Below are positions 1 through 8,460 of a stretch of 64,000 nucleotides of DNA, in pieces. The notes beneath the pieces were generated by a model. That model saw only the letters and a program-made list of their open reading frames with translations, was not told the DNA's origin and ran no database searches. The DNA comes from Flavobacterium sp. HSC-61S13 (GTDB taxonomy: Bacteria; Bacteroidota; Bacteroidia; Flavobacteriales; Flavobacteriaceae). Within the stretch, counting starts at the first letter, position 1. Each line of letters starts with the position of its first letter. Where the stretch lies: contig NZ_JALJZV010000007.1 of NCBI RefSeq assembly GCF_024171535.1, positions 124,001 through 188,000 on the forward strand, given 5' to 3'. The position numbers and the translations under genes were made by a program.

Positions 1-914
1 ATTCCACATAACTCTTCCACCTTTACAGATCCTTTAATAGCCGTTTTGGACAAATCATTTCGCACCAAATCGACGATCATAATATTTTCTGCACGTTCTT
101 TAATATTTGATTGCAAATCAATACGAGCTTGCAAATCATCGTCCACAAGTAGATGTCGTTTTGCAGTTCCCTTAATAGGCTGTGAGATTACTTTAGTACC
201 GATTTTTTTCAGATAGCGCTCTGGAGAAGCCCCTAGAGCGTACTGGTTGTTGTTCTTAAAAAAAGTAGCAAAAGGTGGACTAGAAATCGCATTTAATGCC
301 TGATAAATTTGCAACGGATCTATCGTGCTATTTTCTGCAAAAAACTCCATACAAAAATTGGCCTCATAGATATCCCCCGCCTGAATATTGCCGAGCATAT
401 CCGTGATTTTTTGAATATATTGTTCTTTAGAAATGCGCTGTTGTATCTCAATATTTGCTGTAGGTACAACCGTAAACAAACTGGTTTCTTCAATTTTCTG
501 TAAGTCGCTCTCCCATTCGTCATCACAATTTCTGAGGTAATGCAATTCCAATATATCCCCCTTAACTTTAAAGATTTTTTGGGGTTGAAAGAAAAACAAA
601 TCTGGAAATTCCAATCCATCGATATTCGAAGATTTTAATTTTTCGACACTGTTTTTTAGGTCATAACTCAAATAACCAAACAACCAATCTTTCGTTTGGG
701 AATAATAGGCTTCTAGATCGAGAAATGCCCGATCATAATCGGTTTGAATAGCCGTAAAGGCATCCACTGCAAGCAGGTAATCAAATTCGGAATAATTCTC
801 CGCAGCGTTATTACTATCCAAAAAAACTACTTCGCGGAACTGTTGTGCCCACTGAAGTAGTTTATCTTTAAAATTGGTATATTCTGATAAGTCAATACTA
901 ATGACATTTCGCAT
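1..914 (-). CDS. pabB: aminodeoxychorismate synthase component I (partial, C-terminus beyond window)
   Basis: The reverse strand is open from an ATG at 914 to the left edge, giving about 304 residues. They show the chorismate-binding fold: GDIYEANFC near residue 180, SPERY near 230, IKGTAKR near 248 and a run containing VDLVRNDL near 280. The family joins chorismate and ammonia to make 4-amino-4-deoxychorismate for folate, or anthranilate for tryptophan; the IKGT motif (lysine where TrpE has PIAGT) favours PabB. It follows rluD by three bases, so it probably ends the PASTA-rluD-pabB operon. A matching glutaminase lies far away at 20391-20957. The last roughly 100 residues are not visible. Confidence 0.9.
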   Translation of the reverse strand, partial: MRNVISIDLSEYTNFKDKLLQWAQQFREVVFLDSNNAAENYSEFDYLLAVDAFTAIQTDYDRAFLDLEAYYSQTKDWLFGYLSYDLKNSVEKLKSSNIDGLEFPDLFFFQPQKIFKVKGDILELHYLRNCDDEWESDLQKIEETSLFTVVPTANIEIQQRISKEQYIQKITDMLGNIQAGDIYEANFCMEFFAENSTIDPLQIYQALNAISSPPFATFFKNNNQYALGASPERYLKKIGTKVISQPIKGTAKRHLLVDDDLQARIDLQSNIKERAENIMIVDLVRNDLSKTAIKGSVKVEELCG

Positions 915-917
915 GGC

Positions 918-1958
918 TTATTCCACTTCAGGTTGATTGGCTGTTGAATAGTTTCTCCACTTATCAATACACTGCATCATATCAGTTGGAATATCCGAAC
1001 TAAAGCGCATAAACTCCTTGGTTATCGGATGTTCAAATCCTAAGGTCTGAGCATGTAAGGCTTGACGTGGTAATATTTGAAAGCAGTTTTCTACAAACTG
1101 TTTGTATTTGGTAAAAGTAGTCCCTTTTAGAATCAAGTGTCCACCATAACGCTCATCGTTAAATAAGGTATGCCCAATGTGTTTCATATGAACGCGAATC
1201 TGATGTGTACGACCGGTTTCTAATCGACAACTCACAAGCGTAACATACCCCAAACGTTCTAAAACTTTATAGTGAGTAACTGCATATTTACCATCTGCTT
1301 CGTCTTCATAAGCGGCCATCTGCATTCGGTTTTTAACGTGTCGCCCAATATAAGTTTCGACCGTACCTTCTTCTTCGGTCACATTACCCCACACCAAAGC
1401 CACATATTCTCTTTCTGTAGTTTTTTCGGCAAACTGTCTTTGTAATTCGCTCATCGCCCATTCGGTTTTAGCAATAACCAATAAACCGCTGGTGTCCTTG
1501 TCGATTCGATGAACCAATCCGGGACGCTCACTGCTGTTTAGAGGTAAATTTTCAAAGTGATAAGCCAAAGCATTTACTAAGGTTCCCGTGTAGTTTCCGT
1601 GTCCAGGATGTACAACTAGTCCGGGTTTTTTGTTGATCACCAAAAGCGTATCGTCTTCATAAACGATATCCAATGGAATATTCTCCGGTAAAATTTTATT
1701 TTCAAACGGCGGTTGTTCCATCAATACTCGTACTACATCAAAGGCTTTGACCTTGTAATTTGACTTGACAGGAATCTCGTTGACAAATATATTACCGTTT
1801 GTCGCGGCTTGTTGAATTTTATTTCGAGTAGCATTCTCTACCAAATTCATTAAAAATTTATCCACACGTAAAGGCGCTTGTCCTTTAGAGGCTTCAAATT
1901 TGTAATGTTCGTATAAATCCCCTTCTAATTCGTCTTGGAACTCGATATTTTCTTGCAT
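918..1958 (-). CDS. rluD: RluD-type 23S rRNA pseudouridine synthase
   Basis: This 346-residue protein has an S4 RNA-binding domain at about residues 30-90, beginning RVDKFLMN, followed by the RluA-family catalytic domain. The signature HRIDKDTSGLLV begins at His150, and Asp153 is the expected catalytic nucleophile; RTHQIRVH further on is the second family motif. The family isomerises uridines in 23S rRNA helix 69 or related sites. Length is slightly above the E. coli enzyme because of an acidic N-terminal extension. It starts immediately after the stop of the upstream PASTA gene, indicating translational coupling. Membership in the RluA/C/D family is certain; RluD specificity is inferred. Confidence 0.92.
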   Translation of the reverse strand: MQENIEFQDELEGDLYEHYKFEASKGQAPLRVDKFLMNLVENATRNKIQQAATNGNIFVNEIPVKSNYKVKAFDVVRVLMEQPPFENKILPENIPLDIVYEDDTLLVINKKPGLVVHPGHGNYTGTLVNALAYHFENLPLNSSERPGLVHRIDKDTSGLLVIAKTEWAMSELQRQFAEKTTEREYVALVWGNVTEEEGTVETYIGRHVKNRMQMAAYEDEADGKYAVTHYKVLERLGYVTLVSCRLETGRTHQIRVHMKHIGHTLFNDERYGGHLILKGTTFTKYKQFVENCFQILPRQALHAQTLGFEHPITKEFMRFSSDIPTDMMQCIDKWRNYSTANQPEVE

Positions 1959-2567
1959 TTATTCCGCTGTGTTGTTTTCAATTTCTGGAGCTACGTCTAA
2001 TGCCTCTGCAGACAATCCCGCTCTACCATCTCCTAATACAAAATCTAATTTAGAGGCTTTTAAAACCTTATCACCAGCTTTTAATGTTTTACCATTTTGT
2101 CTCACTTGTAATACGACATCTCTACCAATATAACTTTGATATGTGGTGGTCCCCAAATTTAGGCCCATTGCTTCTACTGTAGCTATGGCTTGTCTAAAGG
2201 TCAATTGATTTAAGTCTGGCAAGGTTATTTTAGAATATCCCGCTGCATTTATCTTTACGTAAATCTTTCTATTTTCTTTTACTCCTGCTCCTGCCGCTGG
2301 ATCTTGTTCAATAATCGACAATGGAGGTACGCTTTTATCATAATCCAAAGTATCTAAAATAACCAGCTTCAATTGCACTGCTTCCAAAACACCTTCTGCC
2401 GCATCGACCTTCATTTTTCGCAATTCCGGAACAGCGATCTTCTGACCGTGGTTTGTAGAGCTTTTCATCCAGCGTAATGACGCAAAACTAATCACCACGA
2501 TGATGATTACTGCCAAAGCTATATTGATAAAAAAAGCTTTTGATGTTATAAATTTTCTAATACTCAT
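1959..2567 (-). CDS. membrane-anchored PASTA-domain protein
   Basis: This 202-residue protein has one transmembrane helix at about residues 12-30 and then two PASTA-like repeats (about 43-110 and 111-180). PASTA domains bind muropeptides or beta-lactams and occur on penicillin-binding proteins and Ser/Thr kinases, but no kinase or transpeptidase domain is attached here. The small free-standing form is common next to rluD and ddl in flavobacteria, so a cell-wall sensing or scaffolding role outside the inner membrane is likely but unproven. It is the first gene of the leftward operon and has a TATCTTTG -7 box at 2584-2591 just upstream. Confidence 0.85.
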   Translation of the reverse strand: MSIRKFITSKAFFINIALAVIIIVVISFASLRWMKSSTNHGQKIAVPELRKMKVDAAEGVLEAVQLKLVILDTLDYDKSVPPLSIIEQDPAAGAGVKENRKIYVKINAAGYSKITLPDLNQLTFRQAIATVEAMGLNLGTTTYQSYIGRDVVLQVRQNGKTLKAGDKVLKASKLDFVLGDGRAGLSAEALDVAPEIENNTAE

Positions 2568-2583
2568 AAAAATATAATTTTGA

Positions 2584-2591
2584 CAAAGATA
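2584..2591 (-). promoter_or_regulatory. -7 box of the PASTA-rluD-pabB operon
   Basis: On the reverse strand this reads TATCTTTG, a perfect match to the Bacteroidota TAnnTTTG element. It lies 16 bases upstream of the PASTA gene start and is divergent from the ddl promoter. Confidence 0.65.
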
Positions 2592-2609
2592 TAAAATAGA
2601 AAAGATTTT

Positions 2610-2636
2610 TTGTTTCTATGTTTTATTATAAATTTG
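2610..2636 (+). promoter_or_regulatory. promoter of ddl-coaD
   Basis: TAAATTTG at 2629-2636 matches the Bacteroidota -7 consensus. A TTG at 2610-2612 could be the -33 element with a 16-base spacer, slightly short. The first in-frame ATG of ddl is at 2692. Confidence 0.5.
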
Positions 2637-2691
2637 TTTAATTGAGAGCCCTCTAAAAAACGAGGGTCTCCAATTGACAAAATCATTAGAT

Positions 2692-3669
2692 ATGAAGCAT
2701 GTAGCTATTATTATGGGTGGGTATTCTAGCGAATATAAAATATCACTACTCAGTGGAAATGTGGTATACCAATCGCTGGATCGTTCAAAATACGTTCCGT
2801 ATAGAATTCACCTCTTTAAAAACAAATGGGTATTTGTTGCAGATGATGAACAAGAGTACCCTATTGACAAGAATGATTTTTCAATAATCTACCAAGGCAA
2901 AAAAATAATTTTCGATGTCGTTTTTAATGCTATACACGGAAGTCCTGGCGAAGATGGTTTAATACAAGCTTATTTTGAATTGATCAATATGCCTCATACT
3001 TCTTGTGGATATTATCAAGCTGCACTAACCATGAATAAACGCGATATGTTATCGGTATTAAAACCCTATGGTATTAAAACCGCCATTTCGTATTACCTCA
3101 ATCAAGGTGATGTTATCGATACAGAAGCTATTATTCAAAAAGTCGGCCTACCTTGTTTTGTAAAACCCAATAAATCGGGTTCCAGTTTCGGAATTTCAAA
3201 ACCAAAAACTTCCGAGGAGCTTTTAACAGCGATTGACAAAGCTTACCTAGAAGATAATGAAATTATTATTGAGAGTTTTCTGGAGGGTACAGAAGTCTCT
3301 GTCGGAGTGATCAACTATCAAGGAGAAGTCAAAGTACTACCCATTACTGAGATTGTATCTGAAAACGACTTTTTTGATTACGAGGCCAAATACATGGGCA
3401 AATCTCAAGAGATCACACCAGCTCGCATATCAGAAGAAGTCGCTTTAAAAATCAGTGAAATCACCAAGAAAATATATATCATTTTAAAGATGGAGGGTTT
3501 TTCTCGTAGCGAATTTATTTTGGTCAACGGCGAACCGTTTTTACTTGAAATGAATACTATTCCGGGACTGACCAACGAAAGCATCTTACCACAACAGGCC
3601 CGTGAAGCCAATATCTCACTAGCAGCATTATTTGATAACGCCATCTGTTTGGCACTTGACAAATCTTAA
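2692..3669 (+). CDS. ddl: D-alanine--D-alanine ligase
   Basis: ATP-grasp enzyme that joins two D-alanines for the peptidoglycan stem peptide in the cytoplasm. Starting at the ATG at 2692 gives 325 residues beginning MKHVAIIMGGYSSEYK, the usual Ddl start. A TTG at 2674 would add six residues (MTKSLD) and is less likely. Diagnostic motifs are HGSPGEDG, VKPNKSGSSFGISK (ATP-binding loop) and EMNTIPGLT near the C-terminus, where Glu and Asn bind magnesium. coaD begins two bases after the stop, so the two are cotranscribed. The neighbouring PASTA gene adds a cell-wall theme. Confidence 0.95.
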   Translation: MKHVAIIMGGYSSEYKISLLSGNVVYQSLDRSKYVPYRIHLFKNKWVFVADDEQEYPIDKNDFSIIYQGKKIIFDVVFNAIHGSPGEDGLIQAYFELINMPHTSCGYYQAALTMNKRDMLSVLKPYGIKTAISYYLNQGDVIDTEAIIQKVGLPCFVKPNKSGSSFGISKPKTSEELLTAIDKAYLEDNEIIIESFLEGTEVSVGVINYQGEVKVLPITEIVSENDFFDYEAKYMGKSQEITPARISEEVALKISEITKKIYIILKMEGFSRSEFILVNGEPFLLEMNTIPGLTNESILPQQAREANISLAALFDNAICLALDKS

Positions 3670-3671
3670 TC

Positions 3672-4130
3672 ATGAGAAGAGCGGTTTTCCCCGGTTCATT
3701 TGATCCAATCACCAATGGACATTTTGACATTATTTGCCGTGCAGTACCCTTATTTGACGAAATTATCGTTGCAATAGGTGTCAACGCCGAAAAGAAATAT
3801 ATGTTTTCTTTAGATGAACGAAAGCGATTTATCGAAGAAACCTTTAAAGATGAGCCCAAGATTAAAGTCCGTACGTATCACGGATTGACTACCGACTTCT
3901 GTATCGAAAACGACGCTCAATTTATACTTAGAGGATTGCGAAATCCCGCTGATTTTGAGTTTGAAAAAGCCATTGCTCATACCAATCGCTTTTTGACAAA
4001 AATCGAAACGGTCTTTTTATTAACCGCAGCGAGCACTTCCTTCATCAGTTCCAGCATCGTTAGAGATGTAATCCGAAACAAAGGCGACTATCAACGACTG
4101 GTTCCTAAACCCGTTTTTGTTAAAAGATAA
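3672..4130 (+). CDS. coaD: phosphopantetheine adenylyltransferase
   Basis: This 152-residue protein is the penultimate enzyme of coenzyme A synthesis, transferring AMP from ATP to 4'-phosphopantetheine. It begins with the nucleotidyltransferase motif PGSFDPITNGHFD (T/HxGH type) and ends with ISSSIVRDV, the second nucleotide-binding motif. Length matches the hexameric bacterial enzyme. It is tightly coupled to ddl upstream and is followed by a strong palindromic terminator at 4141-4170. Confidence 0.96.
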   Translation: MRRAVFPGSFDPITNGHFDIICRAVPLFDEIIVAIGVNAEKKYMFSLDERKRFIEETFKDEPKIKVRTYHGLTTDFCIENDAQFILRGLRNPADFEFEKAIAHTNRFLTKIETVFLLTAASTSFISSSIVRDVIRNKGDYQRLVPKPVFVKR

Positions 4131-4140
4131 CAACCAAAAA

Positions 4141-4170
4141 AAAGGTCGGCAGTATATACTGCCGACCTTT
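4141..4170. terminator. bidirectional intrinsic terminator between coaD and the Nudix gene
   Basis: A perfect 30-base palindrome: two 15-base arms beginning AAAGGTCGGCAGTAT, flanked by an A run on the left and a T run on the right. It serves coaD on the plus strand and the Nudix gene on the minus strand. Confidence 0.93.
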
Positions 4171-4186
4171 TTTTATATTTACTGGT

Positions 4187-4786
4187 TTATAAAACATCTG
4201 ACTCTTCAATCAAAAGTTTGATGTTCTCATACGAATTCTCCATGGCTTCTCGAATTTGTTCTTTATTTAACCAAGCAACCTGTTCTATCCCTTCTTCAAT
4301 TTGTCCAACTGGCACTCCATCAAAATCCGTTTTCATTTCAAACCAATGGGTAATCTTAAGTTTGTACTTGCCATTGCGTTTAAATACATGATAGGTTTTC
4401 TGAAGTTTCTTAGTTATTTCCAAGCCCGTAACTCCGGTTTCTTCTTCGACCTCGCGGATAGCGGTTTGCTCAATTTCTTCATTTTTCTCAATACCTCCCT
4501 TAGGCAAATCCCATTTCCCATTTCGAAGAATAAACAAGACCTCTCCTTTGGAATTATAGACCAATCCCCCCCCCGCTTTTTGAACGGGAATCTTTTCTTT
4601 GATTTTTTTTAGAATTTCTTTTTCATTAGGATGATAAAGAAAAGCCTTTTGGATTTTATTTTGAAAATATTTAATGATAATTTTGTCGATATCGACACTA
4701 TCTAACAAGAACAATTGGAAATCAGTTTCTTTTACAATTTCGTTTGTCAGAAATAGAGGCTTGTCGTTTACAAAAACTTTATACAT
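4187..4786 (-). CDS. Nudix hydrolase
   Basis: This 199-residue protein has a complete Nudix box at residues 97-119 (G-x5-E-x7-REVEEE-T-G-V), which binds metal and hydrolyses nucleoside diphosphates linked to another group. An N-terminal segment of about 65 residues precedes the Nudix fold and resembles nothing I can name. The substrate cannot be read from the sequence. The gene is divergent from pyrE with only 7 bases between the start codons, so the two promoters must overlap each other's coding regions, and pyrimidine-linked housekeeping is possible. Confidence 0.9.
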   Translation of the reverse strand: MYKVFVNDKPLFLTNEIVKETDFQLFLLDSVDIDKIIIKYFQNKIQKAFLYHPNEKEILKKIKEKIPVQKAGGGLVYNSKGEVLFILRNGKWDLPKGGIEKNEEIEQTAIREVEEETGVTGLEITKKLQKTYHVFKRNGKYKLKITHWFEMKTDFDGVPVGQIEEGIEQVAWLNKEQIREAMENSYENIKLLIEESDVL

Positions 4787-4789
4787 TTG
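4782..4789 (+). promoter_or_regulatory. -7 box of pyrE, only 4 bases before the start codon
   Basis: TACATTTG fits TAnnTTTG exactly. A TTG at 4761-4763 gives an 18-base spacer. With transcription expected 5-7 bases after the box, the mRNA would start at or beside the ATG at 4794, so pyrE may be leaderless. Confidence 0.6.
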
Positions 4790-4793
4790 TACT

Positions 4794-5438
4794 ATGATTT
4801 TTAATAGAGAAACAGCACAAAAAACGGCCGAATTGCTTTTACAAATAAACGCAATTAAATTAGATCCTAAAAATCCTTTTATATGGGCTTCGGGATGGAA
4901 ATCGCCAATCTACTGCGACAACCGCATAACACTCTCATATCCAGAGATTAGAAAATTCCTAAAAAATGAATTTGCTCAGAATATCGAAGCCAAATACGGT
5001 AAGCCAGACGTCATTGCCGGAGTTGCTACAGGTGCTATTGGTATCGGATTAATGGTTGCAGAAGTATTGGAATTACCTTTTGTATATGTAAGACCCGAGC
5101 CTAAAAAACACGGTAGACAAAACCAAATCGAAGGACAATTGGAAGCCGGTAAATCAGTTTTAGTGATCGAAGACCTAATTAGTACAGGTAAGAGTAGCTT
5201 GCAAGCCGTAGAAGCTTTAAAAGCCAATGGCGCCAATGTATTGGGTATGGCAGCAATTTTTACCTATGGTTTTGAAATTGCTGATCAAAACTTTAAAGAA
5301 GCTGGAATTGAATTGATGACTTTAAGTAATTATTCGTCATTATTAGAAAGTGCGGTAGAAAAAAAGTATATTTCGGAATCCGATTTGGAAACTTTAAAAG
5401 AATGGCGTACCAACCCATCTATTTGGAGTCCAAAATAA
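4794..5438 (+). CDS. pyrE: orotate phosphoribosyltransferase
   Basis: The enzyme makes orotidine 5'-phosphate from orotate and PRPP in pyrimidine synthesis. The start is set at the ATG at 4794 (MIFNRETAQK), giving 214 residues, the normal length; a longer in-frame extension to 4674 runs through the divergent Nudix gene and is not credible. The PRPP-binding motif VLVIEDLISTGKSS is intact, and a mobile-loop segment (PEPKKHGRQNQIEG) precedes it. It is followed about 100 bases later by an SRPBCC gene in the same direction. Confidence 0.95.
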   Translation: MIFNRETAQKTAELLLQINAIKLDPKNPFIWASGWKSPIYCDNRITLSYPEIRKFLKNEFAQNIEAKYGKPDVIAGVATGAIGIGLMVAEVLELPFVYVRPEPKKHGRQNQIEGQLEAGKSVLVIEDLISTGKSSLQAVEALKANGANVLGMAAIFTYGFEIADQNFKEAGIELMTLSNYSSLLESAVEKKYISESDLETLKEWRTNPSIWSPK

Positions 5439-5539
5439 ATAATTTAAAGATTATATAAAACCGACACTAACATTTTGGGTTAAATTCCAAAAGTCAATTC
5501 AACATTATATATCTGTTTAAAAACCAAAATAGTCATACT

Positions 5540-5932
5540 ATGAAACTAGAAAGTCCTAAGGTTACTGTATCCAAGTCCGCAGAATATATTTTTGAGGCTT
5601 TAAGCGATGTCAAAAACTTCAAACAATTAATGCCGGATTCTATTGCTAAGTTTGAAGTGGTAGATGAAGATTCTTTTATTTTCGGTTTAAAGGGAATGCC
5701 CGAAATCAAATTGAGAAAAAAAGATCAAATAGCCCCTACAAAAATTGTTTTAGGTGCTGCTAGTGATAAACTTCCCTTTACACTTATCGGAGACATAGAA
5801 CCGATTGATGGTGAAAACGCAGCTGTTCAGTTGCATTTTGAAGGTGAATTTAATCCGATGATGGCCATGATGGTTAAAGGCCCTATTGGCAAATTTATCG
5901 AAACCTTAGCCAATAACATGCACAAATTATAA
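5540..5932 (+). CDS. SRPBCC-fold protein (polyketide cyclase/CoxG-like)
   Basis: This 130-residue protein opens with the typical SRPBCC pattern: a strand, then SAEYIFEALSDVKNFKQLMP. The fold forms a deep hydrophobic ligand cavity and occurs in lipid-transfer proteins, cyclases and CoxG. No catalytic residues can be assigned, and ligand and reaction are unknown. Its position directly after pyrE is typical in flavobacteria but does not explain its role. A hairpin terminator follows at 5951-5981. Confidence 0.75.
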   Translation: MKLESPKVTVSKSAEYIFEALSDVKNFKQLMPDSIAKFEVVDEDSFIFGLKGMPEIKLRKKDQIAPTKIVLGAASDKLPFTLIGDIEPIDGENAAVQLHFEGEFNPMMAMMVKGPIGKFIETLANNMHKL

Positions 5933-5950
5933 TTGCATATCCCTTATATA

Positions 5951-5981
5951 AAAGGCTAGTCACTAATTATGACTAGCCTTT
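5951..5981. terminator. bidirectional terminator after the SRPBCC gene
   Basis: Two perfect 12-base arms (AAAGGCTAGTCA and its complement) with a 7-base loop, followed by a T run on the plus strand. It is placed between two convergent genes, the second ending at 5987. Confidence 0.9.
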
Positions 5982-5986
5982 TTTTA

Positions 5987-6649
5987 TTAAAGTTGTTTTA
6001 CTGTTTGAATAACCGCTGCATTGACTTCATTAAAGTCTTTTACAAAAAACGATGCGCCGGTCAAATCCTGTAATTTCGAATTTTCACTGTGATAAGCTAT
6101 ACAGAAAATATCAGCTGCACAGGCAGCACGAACACCACTAGTACTGTCTTCAATAATAGCACATTGTTCTTTAGGTGCTTTAGAAAGTGACGCAGCATGT
6201 AGAAAAATAGCTGGATCCGGTTTAGATTTTGGAAAATCTTCTCCACTTACTATATCTGTAAAATAGGGAAACAACTCAAAACGAGTAAAAACCCTTTGAA
6301 TAGTTCCCTTTGATGCTGATGAAGCCAAAATGAGCTGCACATCATTTTGATACAAATCAACGATTAGCGCTTTTACTCCCGCTATCAATTCCAAATCTTC
6401 TTTGGTATCAAAAGCATCGTTAAAGAAAAAACGTTTTCTCAATATTAAATCCTCCACATCGTGTGTCAGACCAAAATGTTCTTTTAACTTCTGAAAAACA
6501 TTTCTAGTAGAATTACCAGTGAAAGAGGCATACATCTCAGGAGTCACATCAATTCCCAATTCATCAAAATGCTTGTAATAGGCATATTTATGTACGGGCT
6601 CTGTATCGACGATAACCCCATCCATATCAAATATAATGGTCTTAATCAT
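5987..6649 (-). CDS. HAD-superfamily phosphatase (beta-phosphoglucomutase-like)
   Basis: This 220-residue protein has the HAD motif I DMDGVIVDTEP at residues 8-18 (nucleophile Asp8, acid/base Asp10), a helical cap, motif II Ser in ASSASKG, and motif III/IV in FPKSKPDP and IIEDSTSGV. It belongs to the subfamily of beta-phosphoglucomutase, phosphoglycolate phosphatase and sugar-phosphate phosphatases; the substrate is not determinable. It is a single gene with its own -7 box (6661-6668) only 11 bases before the start codon. Confidence 0.9.
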   Translation of the reverse strand: MIKTIIFDMDGVIVDTEPVHKYAYYKHFDELGIDVTPEMYASFTGNSTRNVFQKLKEHFGLTHDVEDLILRKRFFFNDAFDTKEDLELIAGVKALIVDLYQNDVQLILASSASKGTIQRVFTRFELFPYFTDIVSGEDFPKSKPDPAIFLHAASLSKAPKEQCAIIEDSTSGVRAACAADIFCIAYHSENSKLQDLTGASFFVKDFNEVNAAVIQTVKQL

Positions 6650-6660
6650 TGTTTTTTTTA

Positions 6661-6668
6661 CAAAGGTA
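6661..6668 (-). promoter_or_regulatory. -7 box of the HAD phosphatase gene
   Basis: Reverse-strand TACCTTTG, an exact TAnnTTTG match, 11 bases upstream of the ATG at 6649, so the predicted 5' leader is very short. Confidence 0.6.
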
Positions 6669-6872
6669 AACGTTTATAAAAACTATGCGAAATTATAATT
6701 CGCGCTTTCGCCTTTTAAATAAGAAAAAGAAAGTAATATTAAAAAAAATCATTCCCCATGTACATCCTCCCCATAAGCAAGTTCACTTTTTATAAAAACA
6801 AGTCTAATAAAAACAATTATCAAACTGTAGCATTTAGCTCAAAATGCTTAACTTTCACACTTACAATTTATT

Positions 6873-7415
6873 TTGGAAGACGAAGCTTTATTTATTCAAC
6901 GATTAACTCAAAAAGACACCCAAGAAGACGCATTTAGGGATCTGGTAAGCCGGTATAAAAAACCGCTTTACAGCCATCTGCGTACGCTACTATTAGATCA
7001 TGCCGACACCGACGATGTGCTGCAGAATTCCTTTATTAAGATCTTTCAAAACATCGATAAATTCAAAGGCGAAAGCAAATTATTTTCGTGGATGTTTCGA
7101 ATTGCAACCAATGAAGCCTTAACTTTTCTAAAACAAAAAGCACATAAAAATCAATTTTCTTATAACGAATTATCTGAATTTCTAGTAGAAGAACTTCAAG
7201 AAGATGATTTATATAACGGAGACGAAATTCAACTTTTACTTCATAAAGCGGTGATTACTCTACCAGAAAAACAGCAATTGGTATTCAAGATGAAGTATTA
7301 TGAGAATTTAGATTACCAAACGATTTCCGAAATCCTAGAGACTTCCGTAGGTGCTTTAAAAGCCTCCTACCACCATGCTGTAAAAAAAATAGAGCTATTT
7401 TTAAAAGACCATTAA
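6873..7415 (+). CDS. ECF-type RNA polymerase sigma factor
   Basis: This 180-residue protein has region 2 (DADDVLQNSFIKIF-like segment at about 45-65, then FSWMFRIATNEAL) and region 4 with a helix-turn-helix near LDYQTISEILETSVGALKASYHHA. It directs RNA polymerase to a small set of promoters. The start is a TTG at 6873; an in-frame stop eight codons upstream leaves no ATG option, so a TTG start is likely. It heads a three-gene run with a membrane protein (7460) and a periplasmic Spy/CpxP-like protein (7968), the usual flavobacterial layout for envelope-stress sensing. Confidence 0.9.
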   Translation: MEDEALFIQRLTQKDTQEDAFRDLVSRYKKPLYSHLRTLLLDHADTDDVLQNSFIKIFQNIDKFKGESKLFSWMFRIATNEALTFLKQKAHKNQFSYNELSEFLVEELQEDDLYNGDEIQLLLHKAVITLPEKQQLVFKMKYYENLDYQTISEILETSVGALKASYHHAVKKIELFLKDH

Positions 7416-7427
7416 ACCTTTAGGTTT
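7414..7427 (+). terminator. weak hairpin between the sigma and membrane-protein genes
   Basis: AAACCT and AGGTTT arms with a 2-base gap, followed by more T. It overlaps the sigma-factor stop codon. It is small and may only attenuate read-through into the next gene. Confidence 0.35.
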
Positions 7428-7459
7428 TTTTATAGTCTAACCTATAAGATTACAAAGCG

Positions 7460-7870
7460 ATGAAAGAACAAAAATCACATTCCCTACCTGAATCAAAGGA
7501 GAACTTTAAAGTCCCGGATCGTTATTTTGAGGATTTTGACGGAAAATTGTTTACCAAGTGGGACAATACCCCTGCTATACCTCCTAAAAAAAGCTTGTCT
7601 ATTTCGAGACTGGTTTATTTCGGCGCAGCAGCGAGTGCTGTTGTACTTCTCGGTCTGAGTTTTTGGTTTACCAATAACAATCAGGTTGATCTAAAATCCG
7701 CAGAAATGGAAAACTATTTACAGTTTAACGCATCTACTTCTGACATCGCACAAGATTTTAATGCTGAAGATTTTAAAGAATTTGAAAAAACACTAAATCT
7801 CAACGAACTAAAAATAGATGATTATCTGCTGACTAGTACGGATATTGAGTTTTACTTAAATGAAGAATAA
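7460..7870 (+). CDS. single-pass membrane protein of the ECF operon, possible anti-sigma factor
   Basis: A 136-residue protein with an acidic cytoplasmic N-terminus of about 50 residues, a transmembrane helix near 52-72 (FGAAASAVVLLGLSFWF) and an acidic C-terminal half. Its place directly after an ECF sigma gene and its topology fit an anti-sigma factor, but there is no zinc-binding HxxxCxxC motif or recognisable family, so this is inferred from context only. Plain ATG start, 44 bases after the sigma gene. Confidence 0.6.
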   Translation: MKEQKSHSLPESKENFKVPDRYFEDFDGKLFTKWDNTPAIPPKKSLSISRLVYFGAAASAVVLLGLSFWFTNNNQVDLKSAEMENYLQFNASTSDIAQDFNAEDFKEFEKTLNLNELKIDDYLLTSTDIEFYLNEE

Positions 7871-7967
7871 TCAGACCGTATCGTCGATAGTAAAATGTGG
7901 AACACAAACCACTTTTGAATGAAAATGCGATACCCCATGACCCTAATTATAAAAATGTAAAAGACAT

Positions 7968-8405
7968 ATGAAAAAACTCATCACTTTATGTTTGCTTTAT
8001 TTTTGCTCTCACAGCATTATAGCCCAAGACCGCGGCAATCACGATCAAATCAATTCTCTAAAAATAGCTCATCTATCATCTGAATTAAATCTAACTGCAA
8101 AAGAATCGGAAAAATTCTGGCCGCTGTACACGAATTACTCGGAGAAAATGCACGCTTTAAGAAATAATCCGATGGCACGTTATATTCGAAATACGGATAT
8201 GGAAACCATTGAGAAAATGCAGGAGAAAGAAGCGGAAGAGGCTTTAAAAAAGATAATTAACTACGAATCGGAATACTTTAGCCTACGAACTAATTTCCTT
8301 CAAGAGGTACAAAAAGTATTGAGTGCTAAAAAAATCATTCAATTAAACAAGACTGAAGACGACTTTAATCGCAAACTACTAAAGCAGTATCGCAATAAAA
8401 AATAA
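7968..8405 (+). CDS. periplasmic Spy/CpxP-like sensor of ECF sigma operon
   Basis: This 145-residue protein has an N-terminal signal peptide ending near residue 19 (SIIAQ). The mature part is almost all charged helices: LTAKESEKFWPLYTNYSEKM, a repeat of KESEKFWPLY type known from Spy/CpxP-related proteins, which bind misfolded envelope proteins. Flavobacterial homologues are commonly named sensor of ECF-type sigma factor. Its role here as the stress-sensing member of the operon beginning at 6873 is inferred from that context. Confidence 0.7.
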   Translation: MKKLITLCLLYFCSHSIIAQDRGNHDQINSLKIAHLSSELNLTAKESEKFWPLYTNYSEKMHALRNNPMARYIRNTDMETIEKMQEKEAEEALKKIINYESEYFSLRTNFLQEVQKVLSAKKIIQLNKTEDDFNRKLLKQYRNKK

Positions 8406-8460
8406 AGTCAGGGAAACCTATAATTGTTATTCCTTACACAATAATAACCATAATTTTTAA

